A DNA stretch of 64,000 nt, taken from the NCBI GenBank assembly GCA_945881835.1, contig CAMCVP010000001.1, positions 1 to 64,000 of the forward strand, written 5' to 3'. The stretch comes from Chryseobacterium gleum. Lineage in GTDB: Bacteria; Bacteroidota; Bacteroidia; Flavobacteriales_D; Sanyastnellaceae. Shown here piece after piece: positions 17,694 to 26,730 of this stretch. The first letter of the stretch is position 1. The number at the start of each line of letters is the position of its first letter. Made by a program: the position numbers and the translations under genes. The notes below the pieces were generated by a model, which saw nothing but the letters and a program-made list of their open reading frames with translations, searched no databases and was not told where the DNA came from.

Positions 17694-18237
17694 TGTTTTC
17701 TGTATTGAAATTACCCGATGTCTGATTGATTTCGTAATTGGAAAAAGAGCCGTTACTTCGAAGCCCTTTTCCTTTAAGGACACTGTTTTCTGAAGTGATT
17801 TTGACAAAATCTGGGGTGTAGACCAAGTCAGAATCCAAGTAAAAAGTAAGCGAATTGGTTTCTAGTTTTTCCTTTTTCCAATTTTCTAAAACCAAGTTTC
17901 CTTTGGTCCAAAGAACATTACTTTTTTGAGAGAAGATTGCTTCGTTACCGTTCATGGCACCTGTGTATTCTCCAAGCGAATCGAAAAACTGAATATAGAA
18001 TGTTTTTGGAGCAATTAAATAAGAGCTGTCACTCACGTATTGGTCCAATTGTGTTGCAAATATTTTTGTTCGAACAACCCCGTCAATGGAGTAGCTAAAG
18101 CTCGAATTGAATGAGCTTTGAACAGGTACTAGTTTGGGGTCAGTAATGGCCTTGATCTCTGAAATTTCATTCTGACATCCGCTCAAAATAAACATCGCTG
18201 CACATACAACTAATATTTTTCGGAGAGGGTTAATCAT
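17686..18237 (-). CDS. lptC: LptC-like LPS-transport lipoprotein
   Basis: A 183-residue exported protein with a lipobox-like signal ending FILSGC (C21). The body is a beta-jellyroll of the LptC/OstA type, with strand patterns such as IFSQKSNVLWTKGNLVLENW and VLKGKGLRSN. In E. coli LptC is membrane-anchored and passes LPS from LptBFG to LptA; the lipoprotein form is usual in Bacteroidota. The start at 18237 puts the signal peptide at the N-terminus. It overlaps the outer-membrane protein gene by 8 bases. Confidence 0.8.
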   Translation of the reverse strand: MINPLRKILVVCAAMFILSGCQNEISEIKAITDPKLVPVQSSFNSSFSYSIDGVVRTKIFATQLDQYVSDSSYLIAPKTFYIQFFDSLGEYTGAMNGNEAIFSQKSNVLWTKGNLVLENWKKEKLETNSLTFYLDSDLVYTPDFVKITSENSVLKGKGLRSNGSFSNYEINQTSGNFNTENNE

Positions 18238-19591
18238 ACTTTCTCTGAACAAACCATCGCTCAAACGGATGAAGTTTAAATCCAATTAGGAACGAAGCGT
18301 AATTTTCTTTTGTTGAAGTTTCAGCGGCATTCCCGTATGTTCCGAACTCAGCTGAAAGGCAAAGCGTGCTTGTTGTTTTTGAAGAACGCATAGGCATTTG
18401 AATACCACACGTGAATGCTTCTTGAACAATATTGTTTCCGTTTAATCCAACATAAGTTTCCGCTGACTTTAGACCTAAGCGATAAGTGCACGCGCCGAAG
18501 TAGTTGTTTTCACCACCGCTTGCATTGGGAATAAATTCCATTCCGAAACCAACGTTTTTCGATTTGTGAAATGTTTGATTTGAAACATGAATCAAGTCGT
18601 TTAAATCTTCAACAGATTTCCAGTCTTGGCTTATGTACGATGCGGTGAAAGAAAGTGTTCCCGATTTCTTGAACTCATGCGAAATGGCCGCGCCAAGTTG
18701 AATTCGCTGCGGCAATACAAAAGACAAATTCGTATAGGTAGTGTCAAGCACTGTCAATACAGCTAACTCAACACCAGAAACTGATCGGGTAGATTGACGA
18801 ATGTCTTGAACATCAGGATTCACGTTGTTTTTCAATTCGTAAGTTCCTCCTAGATGTAACCACGTAGAGCGACTAACTTTACCAGATGATGTTCGTTGAT
18901 GAATGGGAAATGAATAATGTGCGCCAAATGTCAAGTTCGCGTCAGAAACCGATTTGCGGTTGGTAACCTTGCTGTTGTATATGGAAGTGTTATCAAAGTT
19001 TATGCGGTCTACTTGAAGAATAGATCCGAATCTGAAGTTCAGATTAGTTCCCAAAGAAAGGGTGTGTGTGCGAGCATGTGTGCTGTCTGTGTGAAGAATA
19101 AATGTTCGAGCAAATCCCATTTGAACTTTATTTATTCCGCCCTCTCCGGTGTAGCTGTATGTGGCGTTCAGACTGTCGTTTATAGCTTGCTTATTTGAAA
19201 ACTGATAGCCTACAACACTTTCAGGAGAAACTCCCATTGCAAATCCCCATTTATTTCCTGCACGCTTAAAGCCGAATGCGATTTCCCCAACCTGACCACC
19301 GACATAATTCGTATGCCCATTGGCAGAAAGAAGCTGTGAACTTTTTGCAAAAACACCTGCTTGGAATGTGGTTTCAGAAAACAATGCAAAGGAAGCGGGG
19401 TTCGTTAAGTTCACACCAGATAAATCGGGTAGTGCAATGGATGCGCCGCCTAAGGCTGAATACCTTGGGTTGAATCCAATGTCTGTGAGACCTATTCCAA
19501 AACGCGAGTATGGAGAATTCACGGGTATTTGTGCCTGCACGCCAAAGCACATCGCTGAAATTAAAACAAGAATAATGTTCTTAAGATTCAT
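18230..19591 (-). CDS. Outer-membrane beta-barrel protein (OmpP1/FadL-like)
   Basis: A 453-residue protein with a cleavable signal (MNLKNIILVLISAMCFGVQAQ region) and alternating strand patterns across its length. The opening VNSPYSRFGIGL, followed by ALGGASIALPD and LTNPASFA, is typical of a Bacteroidota outer-membrane protein family placed between coaX and lptC. Substrate unknown. The ATG at 19591 was chosen over an upstream in-frame ATG because it begins the signal peptide. It overlaps coaX by 11 bases. Confidence 0.8.
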   Translation of the reverse strand: MNLKNIILVLISAMCFGVQAQIPVNSPYSRFGIGLTDIGFNPRYSALGGASIALPDLSGVNLTNPASFALFSETTFQAGVFAKSSQLLSANGHTNYVGGQVGEIAFGFKRAGNKWGFAMGVSPESVVGYQFSNKQAINDSLNATYSYTGEGGINKVQMGFARTFILHTDSTHARTHTLSLGTNLNFRFGSILQVDRINFDNTSIYNSKVTNRKSVSDANLTFGAHYSFPIHQRTSSGKVSRSTWLHLGGTYELKNNVNPDVQDIRQSTRSVSGVELAVLTVLDTTYTNLSFVLPQRIQLGAAISHEFKKSGTLSFTASYISQDWKSVEDLNDLIHVSNQTFHKSKNVGFGMEFIPNASGGENNYFGACTYRLGLKSAETYVGLNGNNIVQEAFTCGIQMPMRSSKTTSTLCLSAEFGTYGNAAETSTKENYASFLIGFKLHPFERWFVQRKYD

Positions 19592-20291
19592 TCGCACAAG
19601 AGATGGCATACAGTCCAATTAAAGTTAAATTCAATTCTACAAAGATGCGGTAATTAAGCTGTTTCGCAAAATGGGTTGCATCAGTGCCCGTAAATACGAT
19701 TGAGATATTGGGCCAGTGCTCGAATGCCCATGCAATATAGCCCTTCAATTCCGAGAGAATTCCATAATTCACGCTGCTGAGCATCGCTCCTTCAGTAGAA
19801 TTTTGAAACGGCTCGGCACTTTCAGAAAATGCGATAAGTGGAAGTTGCCCTGTAAATTCGTGCATAGCCCTCAAGCGTGACTGCACGCCTAAAGAAATAA
19901 CGCCGGAAACAAGAGCTTTGTTTTGAGCAACGGAATAAGTAATGCAGGTGCCGAAATCAACAATCAAGCTTTCTGATCCGTCTAAAATTTTAAATGCTCC
20001 GGCTACATTCGCAAGCCGATCATTGCCTGCAACTCCTGAGATGTATTGATAACTCGGGAAATTTTCTTTTGGAACAATTCTACAAAAAGAAAATTCATTC
20101 AAAAATTCAGTTTGTTCAGCTGTGCTTCTTACGGAAGAATAGAAAAATGGAAGCTTGTGTTTTGAATGCAACTGATTCAATTCAAGACGAAGATTTTGAT
20201 TGAGAATTCTTCCAGATTCAACCAAGCATTTTTTTTCGAATAAACCCCACTTTAATGAGGTGTTGCCTTGGTCCAATACAATACAATTCAT
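19581..20291 (-). CDS. coaX: Type III pantothenate kinase
   Basis: A 236-residue cytosolic enzyme catalysing the first step of coenzyme A synthesis. The ASKHA-fold phosphate motif LDQGNTSLKWG (6-16) carries Asp7, and IVDFGTCITYSV is the second motif. GVISLGVQSRLRAM is the substrate-binding GxxxxG-type segment of the family, and IVFTGTDATHFA is the adenosine motif. The length is typical. It lies 9 bases after the T9SS type B cargo gene, so it probably shares that transcript. Confidence 0.93.
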   Translation of the reverse strand: MNCIVLDQGNTSLKWGLFEKKCLVESGRILNQNLRLELNQLHSKHKLPFFYSSVRSTAEQTEFLNEFSFCRIVPKENFPSYQYISGVAGNDRLANVAGAFKILDGSESLIVDFGTCITYSVAQNKALVSGVISLGVQSRLRAMHEFTGQLPLIAFSESAEPFQNSTEGAMLSSVNYGILSELKGYIAWAFEHWPNISIVFTGTDATHFAKQLNYRIFVELNLTLIGLYAISCANES

Positions 20292-20300
20292 CTGGAAAGG

Positions 20301-22397
20301 CTAGTTTTTAAGGACGGTAATGGTTCCTCTTCGCTCATATAAAACACCCACTCCGTTTTTAACAGTGATGTAATAGACATAAGCGTTTTCATGAACATAA
20401 TCTCCACCGTTCATTTTGCCATCCCACTTTTCTGAAAGTTTGTTTGTTTCAAAAACATAATCGCCCCATCGGCTGAAAATATTCAACGTGTATTGCGTGG
20501 TATCTGCGAAAGAAATAACTGGATAGAAAAGGTCGTTCTCTCCATTAATCATCATCGCATTTGGAATCCAAATCAGCGGTTCTTGATTCAAACATTTTTT
20601 ATTGCTGTATGATGAAAACGTTTCGTTAGGGAAGTAACTTATGGGCTGAGAGTATGCCTTAATACGGTAACAAAATTGTCCCTTCGAAGTAAGGAAAGGC
20701 TCCAAGTCTTCGCTGAATGCCAAGTAGCTGGCAGATCCTGTTGAAGCTAGAGTTTCTGGCGAGCCATCTACCGATCGAAGGATTTCGTAAAATTGAACAC
20801 CGTTCTCCCAATCTTCGTATTTCGACCAGTTCAAACTGTTCAATAATAATTCAGAGTTGTTTGCTCCACGAAGGCGAATGTTGCGTCCAACATTGGTGGT
20901 GTCTACAAAATAACCACAAGGATTTTGGACTATTACGCGGTAGTCGTAAATGATGTCGTCAGAGTTTACATCGGTATCCGTAAATACAATGTTTGCTGCA
21001 GAAAGCGTAATGTCACTGAGATATTCCCACTCGTAAGGAGCGTATAAATTTTTTCGTTGAAGTATGTATTTGTGAGGTACCGATGTCGCTTCTGAACGAA
21101 CAGTAATGTCAATACTCTTGTTGCTGTTTACGCTCACAGATGTGAGGTAATTGATGTTCGGAGGAGTTGGGTAAATGACGTTCACAGTTTGAACGTTTGA
21201 AATTGACCAATAGCCTGCATTACCGCCGTTTCGATAGGCTACGATGGAGTAGTAGTTATTCCCGGGAGTTATTGAAGTAAATTCATAATTCAATTGAAGT
21301 ATTGAACCATCTACCGTGTCTAGCGGTGTGAAACCCATACCATCGGGATTGTCGTTCTGCATGAGAACATAATAATCAACACCATTGTCCCAACCGGTGT
21401 AGGGTGTCCAAGAGAAATTGAGTGAATTCTCGCACAAAGTGTAGGTTGTTGGACTGAGATAAATCGTGCAATTACAGGTCGAGCCTGTTGGACTTGTATT
21501 AGGGCTTGGGGGAGTGCCGCTGTAGCAAGAATCTATGGCTGCAATGAGATAACATTCCGGACCCGCATTCGGAGTCGAGAGCATATCGCTAAAGACGCTA
21601 GAGTTTATCCCCACAAAAGCGGTATCTAACAGAGTTACTGTAGTTCCGTTACAGGCATAAATTAAATAACCATCGGTGTCTCCAACAGGGAATGGATTCC
21701 AATCCATTGTCGCTTGGTTAGTGATAGAGTTTACCGTAACGCGCGTAAAAGAAGGGATTGGAGGTGCTGTTTGATCATAGAAAAAGTCTCCTGCGATATT
21801 GCTAGCAAAATCACAAATGGGCAATCCACTGTATCGAATTTGGAAATTCAATTCGTCTCCGCAAGTAGTCACTTCATGATCGTAAGCGGTACTTGATCCT
21901 GGTAAATTGGCTACGCTACTCCATACACCAGCGGGGTATTCCAGCCACACCTGAGCACCTGAAGCAGCAAGCCACACAGCATTGCTAGTAGGCGAGTTCC
22001 ATTGTAAATTTACGAATCCAGGTGGTGAAGCAGAGGCAGTTACCGTTAACAAGGTGCTGCAAAAAGTTTCAGAAGTGGTGAAGTTTGGTGTGCCTCCAAC
22101 ATTGTCCTCTGTTGAAATGTAAACACATACAGAAGTTGCGCTCGCGTTAACGTTCGAATAGACGTAGGTTCCGGATAAATTCGTTGTTTGAGTAATTTCT
22201 GAAATCCCTCCTGAAATGTCTGTTGCAAAAATATGATTCGCCACGAATGTAATTGGGTTGGGAGAAGTGCTCCAGGAAATTGAAACGCTTGTCCCCTGAA
22301 CTTCCAAACAAGTAATGCTCGCAATAGATTGGCCATTACTCGAACGAGTAAAAAACAATCCGAAGATCACAAGACAGAGTATTAAGTGCTTTTTCAT
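20301..22397 (-). CDS. Secreted protein with T9SS type B (gliding-motility C-terminal) sorting domain
   Basis: A 698-residue exported protein. It has an N-terminal Sec signal (about residues 1-22, ending SNG), several fibronectin-type III-like beta domains (repeated patterns such as LQWNSPTSN, MDWNPFPVGDTDGY and FSWTPYTGWDNGVDYY) and a C-terminal CHU_C domain from about residue 608. The domain shows WIPNAMMINGENDLFYP, YTLNIFSRWGDYVFE, WDGKMNGGDY and YVYYITVKNG. Such domains direct transport through the T9SS. It is probably a surface or secreted adhesin-like protein; no catalytic motif was seen. Confidence 0.9.
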   Translation of the reverse strand: MKKHLILCLVIFGLFFTRSSNGQSIASITCLEVQGTSVSISWSTSPNPITFVANHIFATDISGGISEITQTTNLSGTYVYSNVNASATSVCVYISTEDNVGGTPNFTTSETFCSTLLTVTASASPPGFVNLQWNSPTSNAVWLAASGAQVWLEYPAGVWSSVANLPGSSTAYDHEVTTCGDELNFQIRYSGLPICDFASNIAGDFFYDQTAPPIPSFTRVTVNSITNQATMDWNPFPVGDTDGYLIYACNGTTVTLLDTAFVGINSSVFSDMLSTPNAGPECYLIAAIDSCYSGTPPSPNTSPTGSTCNCTIYLSPTTYTLCENSLNFSWTPYTGWDNGVDYYVLMQNDNPDGMGFTPLDTVDGSILQLNYEFTSITPGNNYYSIVAYRNGGNAGYWSISNVQTVNVIYPTPPNINYLTSVSVNSNKSIDITVRSEATSVPHKYILQRKNLYAPYEWEYLSDITLSAANIVFTDTDVNSDDIIYDYRVIVQNPCGYFVDTTNVGRNIRLRGANNSELLLNSLNWSKYEDWENGVQFYEILRSVDGSPETLASTGSASYLAFSEDLEPFLTSKGQFCYRIKAYSQPISYFPNETFSSYSNKKCLNQEPLIWIPNAMMINGENDLFYPVISFADTTQYTLNIFSRWGDYVFETNKLSEKWDGKMNGGDYVHENAYVYYITVKNGVGVLYERRGTITVLKN

Positions 22398-22411
22398 TTC
22401 TTTGAAGAGTG

Positions 22412-22419
22412 CAAAAATA
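22412..22419 (-). promoter_or_regulatory. -7 box of the T9SS type B cargo / coaX operon
   Basis: On the minus strand TATTTTTG is an exact TAnnTTTG match 14 bases before the start codon. No good TTG element is seen at the expected distance, so confidence is limited. Confidence 0.4.
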
Positions 22420-22456
22420 GGCCTTCGGTTGCATTTATGGCCATCTTCAAACGGAA

Positions 22457-23401
22457 TTAAAATGAAATATTGCCCATATTTTTTTGTGCCTCTTGGAATT
22501 CTGAAATGGTTTGATCAATAACTTCTTTCGCCGAGATAATTTCTTTTATTCGGGCACTTACTTGCCCAATTTCCAATTCCCCTTCCTCAAGATTGCCCAT
22601 AGACATTCCTTTTTTGGCTCTTCCTCTTCCCAATAATTCTTTTAATTCGTCAATACTGGCCCCGGATTCATAGGCGTTCAGCACTGCTTTGTAAAATGCA
22701 CTGTTCAACAAACGAACCGGTGTTATTTCATGAAGCGTTAGCTTGGTATCGCCTTCCTTGGCTTGTAAAATTGCGTTTTTAAAATTCTCATGCGCAGCAG
22801 ATTCAGTGGTCATAACAAAACGAGAACCCATCTGAACACCCTGTGCGCCTAAAGACATAGCGGCGAGCATGCTTTTTCCACAAGAAATTCCTCCCGCGGC
22901 GATAACGGGAATGGTAACAGATTCCACCACATTTGGAATGAGGCACAACGTGGTTGTCTCCTCTCTTCCGTTGTGTCCGCCCGCTTCGAAACCCTCTGCC
23001 ACAACAGCATCTACGCCGGCTTCTTGAGACTTTAGAGCGAAAACACTGCTGCTTACAACATGGGCAACTTTAATTCCTGAAGATTTTAATCGTTCGGTAT
23101 ACTTTTTTGGGCTACCTGCCGAAGTAAAGACAATGGGAACACGATATTTTTCAATGAGTGCAATGTGCTCTTCAATGTTCGGATAGAGCAGCGGAAGATT
23201 AACTCCGAAAGGTTTATTGGTTTGTTGAAAGCACTTCGTTATTTCGTCTTCCAACTGATCAGGATACATAGAACCTGCCCCAAGAAGTCCGAGTCCACCG
23301 GCATTGGATACGGCGGTAACCAAATTCGCTCCCGTGCACCAAATCATTCCCCCTTGAATTATCGGGTACTTAATTCCAAAAAGTTGACTGACTGAATTCA
23401 T
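22457..23401 (-). CDS. Nitronate monooxygenase / FabK-like FMN enzyme
   Basis: A 314-residue TIM-barrel flavoprotein. FMN and active-site motifs: IIQGGMIWCTG near the N-terminus, VVAEGFEAGGHNG in the middle, VIAAGGISCG and GAQGVQMGSRF in the phosphate-binding half. The family includes nitronate monooxygenases and FabK enoyl-ACP reductases. The AEGxEAGGHxG motif is common to both, so the substrate is left open. Length fits both. It is probably single-gene; the next minus-strand gene starts 59 bases on. Confidence 0.87.
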   Translation of the reverse strand: MNSVSQLFGIKYPIIQGGMIWCTGANLVTAVSNAGGLGLLGAGSMYPDQLEDEITKCFQQTNKPFGVNLPLLYPNIEEHIALIEKYRVPIVFTSAGSPKKYTERLKSSGIKVAHVVSSSVFALKSQEAGVDAVVAEGFEAGGHNGREETTTLCLIPNVVESVTIPVIAAGGISCGKSMLAAMSLGAQGVQMGSRFVMTTESAAHENFKNAILQAKEGDTKLTLHEITPVRLLNSAFYKAVLNAYESGASIDELKELLGRGRAKKGMSMGNLEEGELEIGQVSARIKEIISAKEVIDQTISEFQEAQKNMGNISF

Positions 23402-23481
23402 GTTGAAATTTTTTCCAAAAATGCGAAAAACATTCGAGTGTCAGAAATTGTTGATTATCTTAGCGAACCACTTTACCAAAA

Positions 23482-24471
23482 ATGAAAAAAATAGCATTCT
23501 TTTTTAGCTTAGTTCTCGTGCTAGCTTCTCATGCTGCCACGGCTCAATACCGTTGGGATTATGGATTGAAAGTAGGTGCCTCGAACTACCTTGGCGATAT
23601 CGGAGGAAAGTATTTACCACGAAGAGATTTTGTAGTCGATATGCATTTAGCGTCTACACGCTTATCGGCAGGAGCATATTTTCGATACAAGGTGAACAAG
23701 CGTTGGGCATTCTCAACGAATTTCGATTGGATAAGAATTACAGACAGAGATGCATATACAACTTATGCCCCCCGTCGTGCGCGAAATGCGAATTTTCAAA
23801 ACGATTTATTGGAATTAGGAGCACGCGCTGAATTAACCATTTGGTACGATAACGACGTTGGAAATAAAGGATATTATAATCCTGACTTCAAAGTATTTTT
23901 ATTCGGAGGACTTGCAGGCTATTCTTCAAATCCGAAGGGACAGATTTATAACAACGGAGAAGTGCAATACGGTGGCGAATGGTTCGAATTGCGTGACTGG
24001 AAAACCGAAGGGCAGAAAGAGTCTTATGCGAAATACGGTTTAGCAATTCCAGCGGGTATTGGTGCTTATTTCACTTACAACAAAAAGTGGAGAGTGCAGT
24101 GGGATCTGAGTTGGAGAACAGTATTCACAGACTATTTAGACGACATTTCTACGGTTTACACCACTCCGAATTCAGAAGATCCAATGGCGTATGAGTATGT
24201 GAACAACCAAACTTATCAAGCCTTGTTAGATGGTTTAGTAGCTGAAAACCCTGAGTATACAGCTGCGGATTTATCGATAGAGAACTTCCAAATTGCACCA
24301 CCGGGCGCAACGTATCAATCTCCAAGAGGGAATGCAACAAACAACGATAGCTATCTAACCACTCAATTAACTGTTACAAGAGTAGTTCGTGGAAGATCTA
24401 GTTTCTACAAGTCGAAGTACAGTTACATGAAAGGGAAACCTGGTGTTAGAAGATCAAGAGCGAAATTCTAA
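23482..24471 (+). CDS. DUF6089-type outer-membrane protein
   Basis: A 329-residue exported beta-barrel protein. It has a signal peptide (residues 1-21, ending ATAQ) followed by RWDYGLKVGASNYLGDIGG, the usual opening of DUF6089 proteins. Barrel strands are rich in Tyr and Trp, and the tail after about residue 290 is strongly basic. Some family members are associated with T9SS outer-membrane components such as PorG; that link is from memory and not shown here. TATCTTAG (23456-23463), a one-mismatch -7 box, lies 18 bases before the start. Confidence 0.78.
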   Translation: MKKIAFFFSLVLVLASHAATAQYRWDYGLKVGASNYLGDIGGKYLPRRDFVVDMHLASTRLSAGAYFRYKVNKRWAFSTNFDWIRITDRDAYTTYAPRRARNANFQNDLLELGARAELTIWYDNDVGNKGYYNPDFKVFLFGGLAGYSSNPKGQIYNNGEVQYGGEWFELRDWKTEGQKESYAKYGLAIPAGIGAYFTYNKKWRVQWDLSWRTVFTDYLDDISTVYTTPNSEDPMAYEYVNNQTYQALLDGLVAENPEYTAADLSIENFQIAPPGATYQSPRGNATNNDSYLTTQLTVTRVVRGRSSFYKSKYSYMKGKPGVRRSRAKF

Positions 24472-24473
24472 TC

Positions 24474-25265
24474 TTAGAAATACTGAATCAATTTAGAAAG
24501 TGGTTTACGCAATAGCGTGAACCACTTTGGTTTTAGGCCATTTATTTTCCAAGCCAAGCGATCTTCTCTGTTCGCCCGTATTCGGTTTTTTAAACTAACG
24601 TTACTAACTCCTCCGGCACGCATGTGAATCATTACTTTCGGGAGATGCACGGCGCTGCATGATTCCTTGAAAAGAAATCTGAGCATTAATTCATAGTCTG
24701 CGGCACTTTTGAATTGCGTGTCGAATTTTCCAAATTGATCGTAACATGTTTTCCGAACGAAAAAAGTAGGATGAGGAGGCATCCATCCTTTCAGAAAATT
24801 TTCTTTCCGGAACGAACCGCTTCGCCATTTGCGAACGATCTTAGAAGTATCAATCGGATTTACGTAATTCAAATCACCATATAGACAGTCTGTGTTGTTT
24901 TGCTGAAAAGCTCGCACGACCTCTTCAATAATATCATTGGAGCAATAGAAATCATCACTATTCAGAACGCCAATAACTTCTCCAGTAGCCAGCGCCAGCC
25001 CTTTGTTCATAGCATCGTAAATGCCTTTGTCTCTTTCACACAAAAACTTTGTTACAAGCTTTTGAGAAGCACCTTCGGAACGACCTTGGATAGCAGCTTG
25101 CGTAGAATCTAGAAATTGCTTCACAATTTCTACTGTTCCATCACTCGAGTTCCCATCGACAACGATATACTCGATGTCTTTGTAAGTTTGAGACTGAACA
25201 GATTTTAAGGTGTCTGCAATGGTCCTTGCACTGTTGTAACTTACAGTAATGAGACTAACCTTCAT
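24474..25265 (-). CDS. Family 2 glycosyltransferase
   Basis: A 263-residue GT-A fold enzyme that transfers sugars from nucleotide donors, probably to a surface polysaccharide or glycoprotein. N-terminal VSLITVSYNSARTI, VVDGNSSDGT (35-44) and the DxD-like VLNSDDFYCSND are seen, then WMPPHPTFFVRK and a basic C-terminus. The sequence resembles colanic-acid WcaE-type transferases. It is the last gene of the DUF6029 / Omp28 / PorT-like operon, 5 bases after its neighbour, an unusual partnership. Confidence 0.9.
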   Translation of the reverse strand: MKVSLITVSYNSARTIADTLKSVQSQTYKDIEYIVVDGNSSDGTVEIVKQFLDSTQAAIQGRSEGASQKLVTKFLCERDKGIYDAMNKGLALATGEVIGVLNSDDFYCSNDIIEEVVRAFQQNNTDCLYGDLNYVNPIDTSKIVRKWRSGSFRKENFLKGWMPPHPTFFVRKTCYDQFGKFDTQFKSAADYELMLRFLFKESCSAVHLPKVMIHMRAGGVSNVSLKNRIRANREDRLAWKINGLKPKWFTLLRKPLSKLIQYF

Positions 25266-25270
25266 TGGGC

Positions 25271-25873
25271 TTAGAAGTTCCTTCCAATTAGGAAATAAAG
25301 CACTTGATTGTAATTTCCTTTTTCGTAGTAGGAGTTTGGATTAGCAAAATTTGGTGAAGGGCGTGTCGGTATCATACTCGAAGAGAATCGTCCTTCAATG
25401 AAAAAATGATCGCCCATTTGCAAAGTAGCGCCTACGGTAATTCCAACGTCGTTATTACGAAAGGCAGGAATCACATCATAGGTTAAGGCATTCGAAAGAA
25501 TGTCTTGCTTAATCAATCGACCATAATACACCCCAGTTAGAAAGGTGAACGGTCCATTTTGAAATGAGTATTGCACAGGTACCTCAATGTATCTTAATCG
25601 ATACGCGAAGGTGTTGAAATTTAGTGTGTCGCGTTTAGTGCGAGAACCTTTGTCTGCGTAATTAAGTCCAATACGAAAACCGTTTTTCGAAGAAAGGGGT
25701 GCGCTTACAAATGCACCTCCAGTCATTCCAAATTTGTCCCAGCCACCAAGCCCATCGCCACTAATCTGAGAAGTAGTCATCCCAAAAGAAACGCCTGCTT
25801 TGAATGCTTGCTGCGCGTTGCTTTTAAACGAGAGCAAAAAGAGAAATAGAAGAATTAGTTTAGTTGATTTCAT
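25271..25873 (-). CDS. PorT-like outer-membrane beta-barrel protein
   Basis: A 200-residue exported protein of the outer-membrane beta-barrel (PorT-family, OMP_b-brl_2) type. The signal peptide ends SNAQ, and strands such as FKAGVSFGMTTSQISGDG, FRIGLNYADKGS and YIEVPVQYSF are the family pattern. It ends with YFLIGRNF. A second ATG 12 bases upstream (25885) is possible; 25873 was taken because it overlaps the preceding gene less (14 bases). Family members vary in role, and this does not identify it as the T9SS protein PorT. Confidence 0.75.
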   Translation of the reverse strand: MKSTKLILLFLFLLSFKSNAQQAFKAGVSFGMTTSQISGDGLGGWDKFGMTGGAFVSAPLSSKNGFRIGLNYADKGSRTKRDTLNFNTFAYRLRYIEVPVQYSFQNGPFTFLTGVYYGRLIKQDILSNALTYDVIPAFRNNDVGITVGATLQMGDHFFIEGRFSSSMIPTRPSPNFANPNSYYEKGNYNQVLYFLIGRNF

Positions 25874-26729
25874 ACTCAATCGCATTCAACACTTCATGGC
25901 TGTTTGCGTCAACCAAATAGCCAATCACGGTCATATTCGTTGGAACCCAATTCGCTTGAAGCGGAATAGTAAAACTGTTGGTTGAAGAATATCCGGTTGA
26001 AGGGCTATTGATAACAAGATTCCCCATGGGTTCGGTGACATTGGTACGTAGCACATGCTCGTGCTCATATTCTTCAATTTCGGAAGGAGTTTGACTGTAA
26101 TCTTCTTGAGCGCTTATGATGTGGTTCTCAACCAAAAGAACAACTAGATTAACATTGCCCGTGTAACTTTCAATAAATTGAGAATTCATGTGGATGTTAA
26201 GAACGTTGTCTGCTGCTACGTATTCGCAGTTAGCTTGCAATGCTACAGGAGTTGCAACGTTCATTCGAGTAGTAACAATATTCTGCCAACTGCTTGGGTT
26301 TGCAGGATCGAGGTATTCATAACTGCTTAATCCTCCTAAGCGATCAATGCGAGCAGTAGGATTGAATCCGCCGTTCAACTGAGCCCAGTAAAGATTGCCG
26401 ACAGGAGTGGTATAATCAGTTTGAAACAATGTTCCCCCAGTAGCTGCAAGAGATCCTGCGTGAATAGCAACAGTAACCATGCGCTCTCCTAATGTGGCGT
26501 CGAGTGCTAAAGCAAGTGCAGTCGAAGGTGGACAGAAGCCGCACAGGTGACCAGTAAATTCTTCGAATAGAACGTTTCGAGTAGCCTCTGAAGTGGCATT
26601 AAAGGTCGGTGCTTGTCCGTATAAATCATCACGGTATTTGTTTTTTGCTACTGTAACCGGATTCTCAATACGGTCGCAAGCTCCAAACAAGAGAGCCATG
26701 GCAAGTAGGATAAAGTAATTCTTTTTCAT
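25860..26729 (-). CDS. Omp28-related lipoprotein with thioredoxin-like CxxC
   Basis: A 289-residue lipoprotein. The lipobox LLFGAC puts the lipidated Cys at residue 18. The Omp28 region starts with VLFEEFTGHLCGFCPPS, with a CxxC at C63/C66 in a thioredoxin-like setting. IAVTVAIHAGS-type strands follow, and the C-terminal half is beta-rich. Omp28 was described as a Porphyromonas outer-membrane protein; its enzymatic role is unproven. One base separates it from the DUF6029 gene upstream. Confidence 0.82.
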   Translation of the reverse strand: MKKNYFILLAMALLFGACDRIENPVTVAKNKYRDDLYGQAPTFNATSEATRNVLFEEFTGHLCGFCPPSTALALALDATLGERMVTVAIHAGSLAATGGTLFQTDYTTPVGNLYWAQLNGGFNPTARIDRLGGLSSYEYLDPANPSSWQNIVTTRMNVATPVALQANCEYVAADNVLNIHMNSQFIESYTGNVNLVVLLVENHIISAQEDYSQTPSEIEEYEHEHVLRTNVTEPMGNLVINSPSTGYSSTNSFTIPLQANWVPTNMTVIGYLVDANSHEVLNAIEYEIN

Positions 26730-26730
26730 A

